A stretch of 64,000 nucleotides of DNA from Tipula vernalis (taxonomy: Eukaryota > Arthropoda > Insecta > Diptera > Tipulidae). The stretch is taken from positions 94,154,311-94,218,310 of the forward strand of contig OY282560.1 of assembly GCA_958295665.1 (NCBI GenBank), written 5' to 3'. The notes beneath the pieces were generated by a model. The model did no database searches. It worked only from the letters and a program-made list of their open reading frames with translations, and was not told the origin of the DNA. Numbering within the stretch: position 1 is the first letter of the stretch; every line of letters starts with the position of its first letter. This document shows positions 10,858 through 23,002 of the stretch, piece by piece. A program made the translations under genes and the position numbers.

Positions 10858-13027
10858 TAAAACCAAATCGGTGTATTAGACATGATTTCGATGCGGCCGT
10901 ACAGATAAGTATGTACATGTGTTCGTCGTCGTCGTTTGTCTTACTCGTTGTATTTGTGTACATAAAAAGAAAAAAAACATAAACATGAATAAAGATTTTA
11001 CAATAATAAAAAAAATAAAAAATAAATAAAAATGATGTACATGTGCACAAATACAGCGAGTGGGACAAACAGCGATGCGAGAGAGAAAAATAGGAGGGGG
11101 AAATTTTTCTGATGTTTTTTTTATGTAAAAATATTTTTTTGATAAAAAAGTCAGTCTAGTTTTGATTTTCGATGAAAAAGTCTGGTAGTGATTTTTGATT
11201 GAGTCGGTCTAATTTTGATGTGTTGATAAATTGGCCGCATATTATTTTTTTGATGTTTTGTGTAAATCACGGTCTAGTTTTGATTCTAAAAAAAAAAAAA
11301 AAACAAAAAGTCAATTTTAGAGTGGGCTAGTCGGATAGCGCTGGTCATAAATAATAAAATAAATGTGAAATTAATTAGTTAATTATAAGTTTGGTAAAAA
11401 AAAAAAAAAACTTGTTGATATTAAGTAGTGCCTTGTGGCCATATTTATTTTTCTTTTGGTTGTTTTGGACAACATTAAAATGCTTTTATAAAAAAAAATT
11501 TTTTGTAAAAAGAAAGTTATGTAATTACGTATTAAAACATTATTAATATCGTGTAACATTTGTTTAAAAAAAAATAGAAAATAAAAAAAAACAAAAACTG
11601 AATAGTAATATAAGAAATAATAAAATGATTCATATATAATAAATCGTATATTATGTAATTCGTGCAATTATTTGGTGGTGTTTTATTTTTTTTCCCATCT
11701 ACTGGGTTATTATTGTGATTGCGTATTTAGTAAAATTAAAAGAAATATGTTTCTTTTGGGATGTTCATTGGTGAAGAAAACATTTAATTCCGGTATTTAT
11801 CAAATCCCGTTGATGAGCGGTGAATGACAATACAAGAAAAATTTGCGAAAAGTATATGTAGCCGCAATCCCGTTAGCTATCGGGACTACATTAAGTTATT
11901 GAAGCTGTATTCCTGCCCGTGGGGGCAGGGCAACAAGTGTTTGAGGGGGATCCTGCGTCGGCGCTGTTGGCGGTGGGTCGGACGGGCCATAAACAAGGTA
12001 CCAAAATTGAGGAGGAAAACAAACTGTAATTTTTACAAATTTTGTTGTAACAGTTAGTTTTCCCCCAAGTATTTTCTCTATATATTATATACTTATTTTG
12101 TGCGGTCATACTCACGATTCGTGGTGATGCACCGATTTGGTGGAAATCCCACACAGAGCAATTATCACGCCGATTTCTTCTTTTCTCCGTTGTTTGAGTG
12201 ATTGCGTTTGGAGTTTTCGCGATTTTTTCTTTTTGCGTCGTTTCGGTTCGGTTGTCCGCTTTGGGTGTGGTTCGACCACATAGCGGTCCATTTTTCGGTT
12301 TCAGGTACTTTGGTGTTATTTTTCTTTTTTTGATTTTTTTGAACAGTGATTAGTGAAGGTGAAATTTTAACATAACGTAGAATCAGTTTTAACGTAATTT
12401 AACTTGCCTAATTTTCAATTTTTTTCACTTTTACCGTAACAAATTTTTTTTCTTTGAATTGCGCTAAGCCGCACCATGTGCGTGTAAATAAATAATTGAT
12501 CGGATGATGTGAGGTGGGGTCATGCGAAGGGTCGGCCTTTTTCCACCCTTTTCCGTGCGTGCCGTTCGTTCCTCCAGGACAGGCTGTGCTGGAGGGCGGC
12601 ACGCCACATGAGTTGATCGCGTCGGGGTGACGGTCTCGTTCCGGGGGATTGTCGCTGGGATTGTCATGCGGGCGTCCCTCCTTCATAAATGGCATCGGTG
12701 GCCGTCGCGACTGGGAAACAGCATCCCAGTTGGCGGGCCGATGAGGGGAGGCCCGTGTGGCAGTCACGGCGGTAGTCGCCTGGGATTGAGACTGTCACTC
12801 CGAAACGATCACTCCCGGCTTATTATTTCCTTTTGCCGCTGAGGCCGTGGCAGTGTAATTTTTAATTTCCATTTGCCCCTCTAATTTTATTGTCATGCGG
12901 TTATTCAAGCATGAGAAATATGTCTGAGAATCCCCACGCCGCACCGCGAGCTCTAGCCAGCTACTATACCGCATCAGACCGCTATTCTCATGTCTGTTAA
13001 CGTAAATCCCTTGGGGATTGCGTTACA
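10858..13027 (-). mobile_element. Non-coding LTR-type element, copy A (minus strand)
   Basis: Read on the minus strand it begins TGTAACG at 13027 and is homologous, over the whole span, to 48745 to about 51090 on the plus strand. Shared blocks include the GC-rich terminal segment (12460-13027), a GTCCGACC...CAGCGCCGACGCAGGATCC block (near 11950) and a conserved hairpin (10912-11075). By alignment with copy B the probable LTR is about 12388-13027. I find no 3' LTR and no intact ORF, so it resembles a large non-autonomous LTR derivative. It lies inside the Gypsy element between integrase and its C-terminal tail. Confidence 0.7.
10912..11075 (-). repeat. Conserved inverted repeat (hairpin) in copy A
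   Basis: Arms around 10935-10968 and 11038-11070 pair over about 30 bases. The corresponding segment of copy B (50862-50990) pairs in the same way. Confidence 0.65.
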
Positions 13028-13517
13028 AATTTTTATAATCAAATTGAATTTATTATATAAAAATTTAGGTTTTTTATTAACTCCATTTATTTGGTTCAAG
13101 GTACTACTTTTCTATGATGTACTACTTGTCTTATAGCTCAGTATGGAATGAAAATGAAACAGCAATACCAAAACGAAATAACCAAAATATCTCGATAACA
13201 ATCGATTTGGTTTATGGTTCGTTCAGTGGCTATAATAATTAGGGTTGATTTCAATAATTTATAATTTTGGACATTCGATTGTCAACAATTATAATAATGT
13301 AGCAAATTATTGAAGTACATAATTTAGAGGTAAGTTATTTTGTTTAAACTTTTAAATTTTCGAAATACCATATATAATAATTTTAACTAAATAGTTTTAA
13401 TTTTTCAGATTAATTGGACTTTGGATTATAAATTACGAGCTATTCGTATTCGTTATAAATAAATGATAAGTACTGAATTGTGCAAGCTAATTCAAACCAA
13501 TTTCTTTCTCATTTTAG
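13028..13517. other. AT-rich spacer between the minus-strand element and the integrase tail
   Basis: No coding homology seen. It contains two splice-acceptor-like sequences (ending about 13411 and 13517) and one donor-like GAGGTAAGT near 13328. Confidence 0.4.
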
Positions 13518-13703
13518 GCATTACTTGAGAGGAAATCCATTTCTAACAATGTTACATCACAGATTCCAGTATCGTCTCATGCTCCTGATGCATTTTTACC
13601 AAATACTACTGAAATGACTTCAATTTCTACACAGCAGCATACTCGTCCGAGGAGAATTAGTAGGATGCCCGAAAAGTTCAAAGATTATTGTATGGAAGTA
13701 TAG
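13518..13703 (+). pseudogene. pol: C-terminal tail of the Gypsy Pol
   Basis: Sixty-one codons ending in TAG at 13701. The end is basic, with an RPRRISRMPEKFKDY motif of the kind that closes many Gypsy integrases. It is separated from the integrase core by about 3.1 kb that includes the minus-strand LTR-like element. Confidence 0.7.
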
Positions 13704-13853
13704 ATGCTCGTAGATGGGTCCGATTTGTCTTTTAATTTTAACTTTTAGTTTTGTTTCTATATTTAATTATAAAGTTGTGCTTTTGAATTGATTGCTTTGA
13801 ATTGTATAATTTTAAAATAGCTTAAGTATGTTTCTTTTAAAAGACAAGGAAGA

Positions 13854-14039
13854 TGTTGTGGTAGATACCACTGAGTACACATTGTACAATACCAGTGTGA
13901 TGTGGACTCTGATTGGAGAGGGCAGAAGATACGAGAGAACAAGTGTGACGCTCGATATTCCTACTCCATATTTAAGAATTAATAAATAAATAAATATATT
14001 ATAACGTCAATAAATAATATAAATCTTTAATATAGTCCA
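13854..14039 (+). repeat. 3' LTR of the Gypsy element (186 bp)
   Basis: Starts TGTTGTGG directly after a purine-rich tract (13839-13853, AAAAGACAAGGAAGA), a good polypurine tract, and ends CCA at 14039. Its last 72 bases match the start of the window. AATAAATAAATAAATA supplies polyadenylation signals. Confidence 0.82.
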
Positions 14040-14044
14040 TAACA

Positions 14045-14595
14045 AAACATATTCCTTAACCGATTATGATGAAATTTGACTTTGATTTAGATAAAGTTCT
14101 CTAATATGGCCAATTAGGACGGAACTTTGGCCATTTCTTAACGGATTTGAGTGAAATTTGACATCTGGCGTGGAAATGGGATTCTAAAGTGATTTTTGGA
14201 TAAAGTGGTAGTATGATGGTATAATGGTATGATGGTTTGTATATAAGAATTGTGTGATGATGATAGTATGATGATTTGTTAGTATGGTGGTATGATGATA
14301 TGATAGTATGATAGTGATGGTATGATGGTATGAATTGAGCAGAGGGTTGAAATTTGGTTCGAGTTAAATTGAGTTGAAGTTGAGTAAGGATTTAATTAGC
14401 TTGTATTGGGGTTAAGTGAGTTGTTCGGTTGGTGAATTATTTAAGAGTTGATTTGTAGTTAGGTTAAGGGTTGATTTGAAAGCTAATTTGTGTTGATTTG
14501 GTGATTGATTTGAGAGTTTGGTTGGCGGTTAGAGTTATGTTGCGATTGAGATGGAGGTTGAGCTGAAGATTGACCGAATGAGGTTTCAGCCCTAA
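14045..14595 (+). repeat. TATGATGG/GAGTTGA simple-repeat family, copy 1
   Basis: Begins with two degenerate copies of a module (about 14065 and 14125: TTAAC.GATT...GAAATTTGAC...GGAAATGGG), then runs of TATGATGG, then a purine-rich GAGTTGAAGTTGAG segment. All three parts recur in the same order and orientation at about 47170-48645. Confidence 0.8.
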
Positions 14596-17400
14596 TATTT
14601 TACATATTGAATTATTCAATGCTGGATTTCTTTTCAAATATACCTATAATTCCCTGGGCTCTAATTTAATGAAAACCAAATAATAGTAATTGAAAGTGGC
14701 GTTAAAATTATTCATAATTAAATCTGTGGAACAGGTGGGGAAACAAAAAACATCGTCAATTAAATTTGACATATTTTATAAAATTTCCTTACGGTGAAAT
14801 AATTATATAACTCAAAGACCCAAACCAACGACAATTAAACAGTTTAAATCCCCGTTAAAATAACACTTGAACACTATTTCAGTGTACTCAAGTTTTTTCT
14901 CCCACCTTCACAAATACACAATACATTTGTAAAAATTAACTAAAATTTATTGAAATTATTGAAAAGCTTTAAGCAGAATATTTTTTAAAACGCCTAACCG
15001 CAAGTTTATCGATTAGAAAATTTTTTGAAGAGCGAGGTGGAGTAAATATCAACTAAAGATGTGAAAAATACATAAAATTGTATTTGTTGTTTTATGAAAA
15101 GAGGGGATGTACGGTAATACATTAATAAATAAATTGGAAAGTTTGAATTTTCTGTTTTAAATAAAATCAACAACAACAATAAACCACTTGTGGTATGATT
15201 TTTATGGTTTTTTGGTTGCAACATAATTTTTATGACCATCAAAAAGCAATTTAAATTAAATTTAATATTTTACTTTTTATGACAAAAATTTTCGATTTTA
15301 TGTCTTGTTAGTTTTAAAGGTAATTCATATTAAATAGATTTTGAAGCGTTAAACGTATTAAATTTATGTGGGCGGATTTTCCCCGGGGTCTTGTTTAATA
15401 TTTGTTGCTTTATTTGAATATTTCATATAAAATGAAAATACCTTTTTCCCGGCTTTAATATTTACATTTTGATAAGGCAAATATTCAATTTTTTTTCATG
15501 TCCACGCGTAAAGCAGAAAACACTTGCTTTGTAAAAGCATTTCGTCGCTTTATTTATTTGATTTAGACAAAACCTTATCTACAATTTGTATGTGCAGAAA
15601 GTACGAATACCCTTATAAATATTTAAAAAAGAATCCATTTATAATCCCCGTATGAATAATCAAAAAAATTTTAATGAATTTCAGAGTAAATTATTCAAAA
15701 TTAATTAGGTTTTGTTGGTCGCATGGAATGGGCCTTGAATAAACAAACATATATACTGTATAACACTGCAGTTTGCTATTCGCTATATCATAGTTTCTGG
15801 CTAACCTGAGCATAGTTCCATTTTCGGGCATTGCCCTGGTCTTTCGCCATTCATTAGTGTCTTCCTTAGAAAATGATCTCGGTTCAGTTTTATTTTTCTA
15901 TCTAGCACAGTTTGTCGATATTTTGTTTGGAGGGATTTCTAGATTATCTCTTAACAAAAATATTAAGGGAAAACGTCGATTTGTCATGGTATAACTTAAC
16001 CAAATCAGTAATATCCAAAATGTCAAAATTTTCAATACAGAATTTCGGGAATTTTTAAATTAAATAATTTGTGACACCGTAAGACTCTAAAGAAACGGAG
16101 AATCCTACTATTTCACAATTTTTATATTGTTTGGGGTTTAACATGCCGCATGTTCGACTCTTATACAGTTGGTTAAAGACAACCGATATCAATGCCTAAA
16201 TATATTTCATTCAAGGGTAATAAGGCTCAGTTATGTACAATCAACAATCATTGATATGTCCAGCGGAACCAAAACATTATTTGTGTTTTAATTGAACCAA
16301 ACTATCAACAAATGCTCCTGGACAGCACATTGCTATCAATTAGTGCAATAATCTATAACATGTATGGTTAGAAAACACGGTTTATATCCGAAAACACCGT
16401 TCAACGCATTAATTTGTCTAGAACAGCTGCTGCTTATGTTATACACTAAAGGCTGTACAACCTATTTTGGTGTCCATGCATAATCATGAAATAATTCAGT
16501 TTATAGCTTATATCAAAGTTATTCTAACTTATATTGATATTATATTAGGAAATGACGTATTCTAAAGGTACTTCTTCCAAAGATTTTTGGCTGGAGTACG
16601 GGTAGTGTGGTAGAGCGCAATTTAAACCATGAAACTATTCAACGTTTTCAACAACAATTGAGTGGTTAGTTTCGAAAATGCAAGTGCAGGAACAATTGTG
16701 TAAGTTTGACGATATCCAGGGTATACGCAGGCTCAAAGGTTGAGATGCACATCCGCATGAAAAACCTTACACTAATACTACCACAAGTACACCAAATGGA
16801 CGCTACATTGTGCGGCTTCCATTTATACAAGATCTGCTTCAATAGTTTCACGGATGGTTTTTCAGTTCGAAAGGAAAATTTACTAGGAACACGGTATTAG
16901 CACGGTATAATGAGTACCTTAATTGGGTCATACGGAAGTTTATAGTACGCAGAATCATCTCAATCAGCCAACCAACGATACAAAATGACCTAGCAAAAAT
17001 CATTTGTCAATTTCATCCCAAGATTATTGCACTGACGATGTTGAGTATCAGAGAGTTTAGAGGGATAGCACTAATCAAGACAAGGAACACTAATAGCTTC
17101 TCAACCGCATAAACGTCTACCGTCATATGTCGAGCTTTGTATAGCGAGTGGATTAACATTAAAGAAGTGAGTATCAAATTAAAGAGAATTAATGCAAACC
17201 ATTTACTCGAACAACCAATAGAGTGTTTGAGTCCGTCATTCCTTTGAGTCTAAAAAGTTCTATCGGTTATATTTTTTGCCTTAGTCTGAATTCCTCTAGG
17301 TTCTGCCTTTGTTCTTATATTTGCTTTAAAAATACGGCTTGCCGGTCTAAAAAATTAAGTGGAATCCCTTTTGTTATGGGCTTGCTTAACAACCATTTGA
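14596..17400. other. AT-rich non-coding stretch
   Basis: No gene recognised on either strand. A few minus-strand frames around 16.6-17.4 kb sit downstream of the integrase fragment and could be decayed retroelement sequence, but I cannot support a call. Confidence 0.4.
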
Positions 17401-17595
17401 CTAACTGATAAATGTAAGTTTATTACCCATGCATTGGAAGATGTAGTTTGCCCGAGCTTGAATTTCACCTCGGTTTGGCGTGAAGCCGGTAGAAGATTGT
17501 ACAGTGCTATTGTACAATGCAACAGACAATTCTTTGGTCGTTATTGTGTTAGCGCTTGAGATTTTTAGTTTGTTCATTTTAGACATCTCTATCAA
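17401..17595 (-). pseudogene. Gypsy integrase fragment
   Basis: A minus-strand frame encodes VALYNSTVQSSTGFTPN, which matches the segment after the catalytic core of Gypsy-family integrases (VALYNSTVHSSTGFTPNE-like). Sixty-four residues only; no core is present. It lies head to head with the plus-strand gag that follows and so belongs to a different element. Confidence 0.7.
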
Positions 17596-17630
17596 AGTTG
17601 CGTGTGCTTTTTCTATTTGTTAACATTAAA

Positions 17631-19480
17631 TGGCGCCGTAGTATTCGTACCTGTGGCGAATAGTTCTGAGTTCAGGCTAGTAACAGAGTAGAATTTTAGG
17701 GTCGAAGAATCCCTGATCAAAAAGAGATTCAAAACATTTCCTCTCAATCGAAAAATAAAAACAAAGGTTCTACTTCAATCACGTTATGCGTACAGGAATT
17801 CAGCGGAGCGAAGACGAGCAGAAGATTGGATGAATTAACTAGATTCATATATTTAGATAACATGGTTTGCGGCCTGTTAAAAACAGCAGAAGGGAAAGCA
17901 AATTTCGGCCGGTTAATTATATTCAGACTAACTACGATGATGATGCCTACGAGTGCATTAAGAAACATGTATATAAAAACATATACACCATACAGAAGAA
18001 TTTTCAAGAGATCGAACAAGAGTACAACGAGTCATTAAGAGATTACGCATGCTGGATTAGTGAAGCCATGGAGAGGTACAAAAGAGGATATAAGATAAAA
18101 TACGGATTAAACAACATTGTCGAGACATACCCAAAATACCTAAAAGCAAACGCAACCCAGATATTCCAAAAAGGTTTAAATAATAGCGTAGTAAGAGAGA
18201 GAGAGTACTGATCAGCAAAGTAAAAGTGATAAACGAAATCTTAGATGAAACAGAAGAGGTATAAAAAATATTAACAGATGACATGATACCCAGTAGAAAA
18301 CCAATATGTACAAGACAAGGGACAACAGCCGCAACAGCCGAGAATGTATACAACAACAACACTTGACATAAACAGATACATACCCCAACAAAGCCAAACG
18401 ACATTTCAGCAATATGAGAATCAAAATCATCATGCAACACGACGCATGGGCAACAACAATAACAACCACCAAAACAATGCACAAAACCGCGAAAACGGGT
18501 TTGGGAAAACAATGCAACAATACAATAATTATAGGCAACCAATGAATCAAGCATACACCACAAACAAACCACACAAATACTGCTCGTTTTGCAAAACCAC
18601 AATAGGGCACACATTCGAGGAGTGCAGGAGTAAGTTGCAAAATAATCGAAACTACTTTCAATGAGAACCAAACTACGAACCCCAACCACGAACAGAGAAA
18701 GCCAGCCTAGAAGAAAGATTTGCGAATATGAGAACAAACTTAATCAGGACACAACCGGCGACTGACAATGAAGTATATGAGCAAAACCAGGGAAACGAGC
18801 ATGAACTTGCCGAGATAGGACCGTAGGCCAAACCTGAGCCAAAACAAATTCATAACAGAACCTACAACAAAACAGACACGGAATACAGCCACAATCCCAG
18901 AAAACATAAGTTACACAGGAACCACAACCAACCAAGAATGCAAATCAACCCACATCCAAACACAAGCTTAAGTACTGAAAGATGCCACCATTAAAGCTCA
19001 AGTACCAAACGCTGCTACAACCCCAGCTCAGCTAAAGTACAAACTGCTCCTACAACTCAAACCACCTATAAAGTTCCAGTCAACACATGTACACAAAACT
19101 CCTCTACAATTTCAGTCAGCGCAAAAACGAAAATAGTCAATAAAAATTCAAGTTACACAATAACACAAAACAACACTACCGCCCGTTCTAACCAATTCAC
19201 AGAGTTCAGCCAAAACCCAACCACCCCGAACAACACGGGATGTAAATTTTCGTTTCACTTCAGAACACAGTCAAGACCAGTTGTCTGGTATTAATATACT
19301 AGAAAACCTATTGTATCCGGTTACACACAAGGAAGCCAGCCTGATCATATAATGCAGCTGACAGCGAAAAAACAGAGCTGGACTTTCCGATAGGAATCAA
19401 GCATGAAGAAAATCAAACAATATCCATAACTTTCATCTAATAACAAATCTGAAAAATTATAACTCCACAAATAATTCGAG
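17631..19480 (+). pseudogene. gag: Errantivirus-type gag with CCHC knuckle, decayed
   Basis: TGGCGCCGT at 17631 resembles a tRNA primer binding site. The frame 17867-18211 is rich in charged residues and includes IFQKGLNNSVV, like the F-x-x-GL segment of 17.6/297-type Gag. The frame 18344-18664 is Asn/Gln-rich and ends in one zinc knuckle, C-x2-C-x5-H-x4-C (CSFCKTTIGHTFEECR, about 18580-18627). About 130 bases between them are read only with frameshifts. Beyond 18665 the sequence stays A/C-rich with stops. A solo LTR in the opposite orientation follows at 19528. This is a dead retroelement fragment. Confidence 0.68.
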
Positions 19481-19527
19481 TCGATAACAATTTATCACCT
19501 AACTTCAAAATTTTAAGATTATAATAC

Positions 19528-19998
19528 TGTTACGTTTTTGCCTTGTCAATTAAGGTTCGTATCACTGGATTGTGAATAATACAAAATCAATTTAATTTAT
19601 CAGCAACGAATTTATTTATTTTTATCAATAAAAATTCACAAAATCACTTTATATAAATTATTCTCAAATTTTACGGATCACTTTTATTTTTTATTTTACA
19701 CTAAAACACTTTTTAAATCACCTTTTAATTCCTTTTAATCTTTACACTATCGCCTACCAAATATTACTAATAATCTTACAAGTTTACACTATCGCGTTCC
19801 AAATTCGAATAATCCAATTCGATCTTGTTCGCCTTTTTATACACGCAAAGCAAACTTCTCGAAAGTTCATGACTTTTCTAGTTAGAATAGTGTAGAAACA
19901 TTTAGAACTGTTTTATCATGGAAAATTCCATTAAATACACTAAAACATTGAGCTATTAGTTTAACTTATTCTATCACACGCTAGGTGTCACCATCACA
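19528..19998 (-). mobile_element. Solo LTR, ATAY-target family, copy 1
   Basis: On the minus strand it runs TGTGATGGTGACACCTAG...GTAACA, the same sequence as 53214-53656 and 23684-24140. It is flanked by ATAC on both sides (19524-19527 and 19999-20002), a 4-bp target duplication, so it is a solo LTR left by recombination. It contains a TATA-like TATAAAAAGGCG in the LTR sense. Confidence 0.88.
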
Positions 19999-20002
19999 AT
20001 AC

Positions 20003-21735
20003 TAATCACTAGAGTTTTCATTAAGTAGTTTGACCGCGAAATCTAAAATGGTTCTTATTGTTTTTTTTTTATACATATATACAGTTAACAAAAGTATCAA
20101 AAATATGTTACCAAAACCTAGATTTAGTAACGGTTATATTAAAAGATATAACATTAGTTTATTTAAAAAGTCTTTGAATTGTTAAGGCTGCTGTTCCAAC
20201 TGTAACATTTTTTGTGTTTAGGAAAACGGTAAATGGTTTGAAAACGAAACAATTATAGATAGAAAATTTGTTTTGTTGATATTGAATATATCAATGTAAT
20301 TGGTCTACATACATATATACATTACAAATAGTGCAGGAAATCATATGAATTTTGAGTATTTGCTGGCCTTCTTAGGGAAGAAATGGGGGAGCCCTTTCGT
20401 GGTCTTTTACTATAATTGAATTTTAACCGTCTTCATTAGTCACGAATACAAAGTGACCTTTTTGTGAGAGATTCTTTTTACATGTTTTGTAGAGTCGTGC
20501 CCATACATCCAGAATAATTATGTGGTGCTATGGCAGAGACGGTGTTGAATGTTGAAAATCAAATCTACCAATTTCTCTTATGAGTAACTGCATATCGCAT
20601 TTGTCTGTTGGTTATCTCTTCGTTGGCATCATTAAAATCAGTTGGAAAACGTTAGTCAATCAGTGAGTGTTATCATATTATATTAAAGATATTGTACATA
20701 AATGCCTAATCGCGGTCGATGGAGTTAATATAATTTGTAATATTATTACAAATATACGCATAATATAACTTAAATTAGTTTATTATTTTGACCTAAAGGT
20801 AACATAAATTATTTATTTCTAAACTAATTCTGGAAGTTCAATTATTGTATTATTTTAGGATATAAATTCCGTTCGCATCTGTTTTGACCATATACGTTGC
20901 TGATTTTGTTTAGCGGTTAAACCGTAAATTTTTTTATTACAACGGGGTCGAGTAAGCCAGTGTGCATGGAAACAAGTTCCTGCACCTTCTGCAGAAGCTG
21001 TGCCCCCGATTCAAGGGATAGATGTTGGCTGCAAGCACCGTTATCTGTGCTGATCTCGACCACACTCTGTTTTGTGTTTGCGTGTTTTTGTTATTCTAAA
21101 CCAAAGCTTTTATAAAAAATAAAAAATTCATTAAATTTATGAATTAGTTCGTAATCTTAAAAAGAAAAATATTATTCAAATGTATAAACACGCTTTTGGT
21201 TATTCAGTCTTATAATGCTGATATATGGTGGTCATGTTTCTATTAGTTAATATTGTTTAAAGCAATCGTAACAGGCCTTTCAGATTTTCTTCAAGCGATA
21301 AGTGATTTTTAATAGATTTGTGTATTGACAATTTTGTTTTTGCAATATGGTATATTTTTGTGCGAGGTTCGATATAAATTCATTCGTTTAAAACTATTTA
21401 GTTACTAAATTTATCTTAGTTTTGTATTATCTTAACAGTTAAATATTATTTAAAATGATTCTTTTTCAATTTTTTCGAAGTTATGTGGCTGAAAATTTAA
21501 TAAACACGGGTAGTTAATATGTTTAAATAAATTCGTTATTTTCTTATTCAGGGAATGTGATGGCTAATGTGAGTTAGTATTGTTGTTTGTTGTTTTTCAC
21601 TCAACGAACCCCCCATAGGCAAGCCGATTCCGGAAATTCGCTACAGTTGCCTGAATAATTCCGTATAGGATTTCCAAAGCTAAGATTGGTGGAATCTTTT
21701 ACTTTCTTTTACTCTAGTAAAATAAAGTATAGTAA
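20003..21735. other. Non-coding stretch
   Basis: No gene recognised. A GC-richer patch (about 20943-21070) has short open frames but no identifiable domain. Confidence 0.4.
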
Positions 21736-21819
21736 TCATGAAAATTGTTGACCTTGAGATTTTTAGAGATTTATTTGTTTTGAGGTCCCCTGAGTCCGAA
21801 AAAGTGGGTTTCGAAATGG

Positions 21820-22363
21820 TGTCTGTCTGTCTGTCTGTCAGTCTGTCAGTCTGTCAGTCTGTCAGTCTGTCAGTCTGTCAGTCTGTCAGTCTGTCAGTCT
21901 GTCAGTCTGTCAGTCTGTCAGTCTGTCAGTCTGTCAGTCTGTCAGTCTGTCAGTCTGTCAGTCTGTCAGTCTGTCAGTCTGTTAGTCTGTCAGTCTCTCA
22001 GTCTGTCAGTCTGTCAGTCTGTCAGTCTGTCAGTCTGTCAGTCTGTCAGTCTGTCAGTCTGTCAGTCTGTCAGTCTGTCAGTCTGTCAGTCTGTCAGTCT
22101 GTCAGTCTGTCAGTCTGTCAGTCTGTCAGTCTGTCAGTCTGTCAGTCTGTCAGTCTGTCAGTCTGTCAGTCTGTCAGTCTGTCAGTCTGTCAGTCTGTCA
22201 GTCTGTCAGTCTGTCAGTCTGTCAGTCTGTCAGTCTGTCAGTCTGTCAGTCTGTCAGTCTGTCAGTCTGTCAGTCTGTCAGTCTGTCAGTCTGTCAGTCT
22301 GTCAGTCTGTCAGTCTGTCAGTCTGTCAGTCTGTCAGTCTGTCAGTCTGTCAGTCTGTCTGTG
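21820..22363 (+). repeat. (CAGTCTGT)n microsatellite, about 65 units
   Basis: A short (CTGT)n start is followed by an 8-bp unit repeated almost without error, with variants only near 21980-22000. The flanks (21738-21820, 22370-22500) look like a dispersed repeat carrying the array. The 287-residue frame through it is a by-product of the repeat. Confidence 0.97.
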
Positions 22364-22369
22364 TCCTCT

Positions 22370-22990
22370 CTACAGCCCAGATGGTTTAACCAATCGAACT
22401 GAAACTTCAGATTTAAGCTTTTTTGATAAATTGGGAGGTCCCAGTGAATTTACTCCAAATCGGCTAACCGGAAGTGGCCACTCCTTTGGTCCAGAAAATT
22501 TATTTTGCAAATATCTTAAAAAGTATAAGGTTTACAAAAAACTACTAAATACAAAATGTTTCCAAAAATTAAAAACAAATAAAAAAAAAAAAAAAATTTA
22601 AAAAAGAATAATAAAAAAAAAAAAAATTCTCAAAATTCTCTGTTCGTAAAAGAAAGTCGTGTGTTGGCCACACCTCCATTTTTTAAATAATGGATGTTAT
22701 CTCCATTTCCACACTCGTTTTTTATGATTCTCTGTTTACTTTCGGAAATACTTCCTCGTTAATTATAGTGTCTTATTCCGACCCTAAAAAATTATTTGTT
22801 TTTTTTAGAAATGAATAGGAAATCCTGCAAAATGGATATAGTAATCAGTCAAAGTGTTTGCTGAACGAACGGTGTTTGAGTCTGAGTTACTATTTGATGC
22901 ATTGTTATGCATTGAACCATTCTATGAGTTTGATGCTTGTATATCTAGATTATGAAAATTCATTTACTCTTCTTGAGTTGGTTTAATTTC
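22370..22990. other. Non-coding AT-rich stretch with long A-runs
   Basis: Two A-runs at about 22579-22628. No gene recognised. Confidence 0.5.
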
Positions 22991-23002
22991 AAATATTGGA
23001 AG

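Larger units (their letters stand above)
1..14039 (+). mobile_element. Gypsy (Ty3-like, mag/CsRn1-type) LTR retrotransposon, nested and decayed
   Basis: The end of the 5' LTR (1-75) is repeated near-identically at 13968-14039. Between them, in order and on one strand, lie Gag with a CHCC-type double knuckle, aspartic protease (DTGS), reverse transcriptase (ADD motif), RNase H, integrase and a basic integrase tail. This order is that of Ty3/Gypsy elements. The double-knuckle spacing resembles the mag/CsRn1 lineages; that placement is from memory of the family. The coding region is broken by frameshifts and by three large insertions: a mariner, a LINE-like insert and a minus-strand LTR-like element. 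The element is inactive. Its left end and target duplication lie outside the window. Confidence 0.88.

Noticed and set aside
12408..12842. Overlapping frames of 119, 67 and 71 residues
   Set aside because: They lie in the GC-rich LTR-like part of copy A, where stops are rare; frames are not kept in copy B.
16666..17400. Possible retroviral envelope remnant on the minus strand after the integrase fragment
   Set aside because: Position would fit, but no signal peptide, cleavage site or other family motif could be seen; too weak to report.
18057..18737. 226-residue minus-strand ORF rich in Cys/Leu/Val
   Set aside because: Shadow of the A/C-rich plus-strand gag; the opposite strand of Asn/Gln/Thr codons gives Leu/Val/Cys.
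21838..22361. CRISPR-like array
   Set aside because: No spacers; a pure tandem repeat in eukaryotic DNA.
21738..22601. 287-residue ORF
   Set aside because: Made almost entirely by translating the 8-bp repeat; since three 8-bp units keep frame, any such array stays open.
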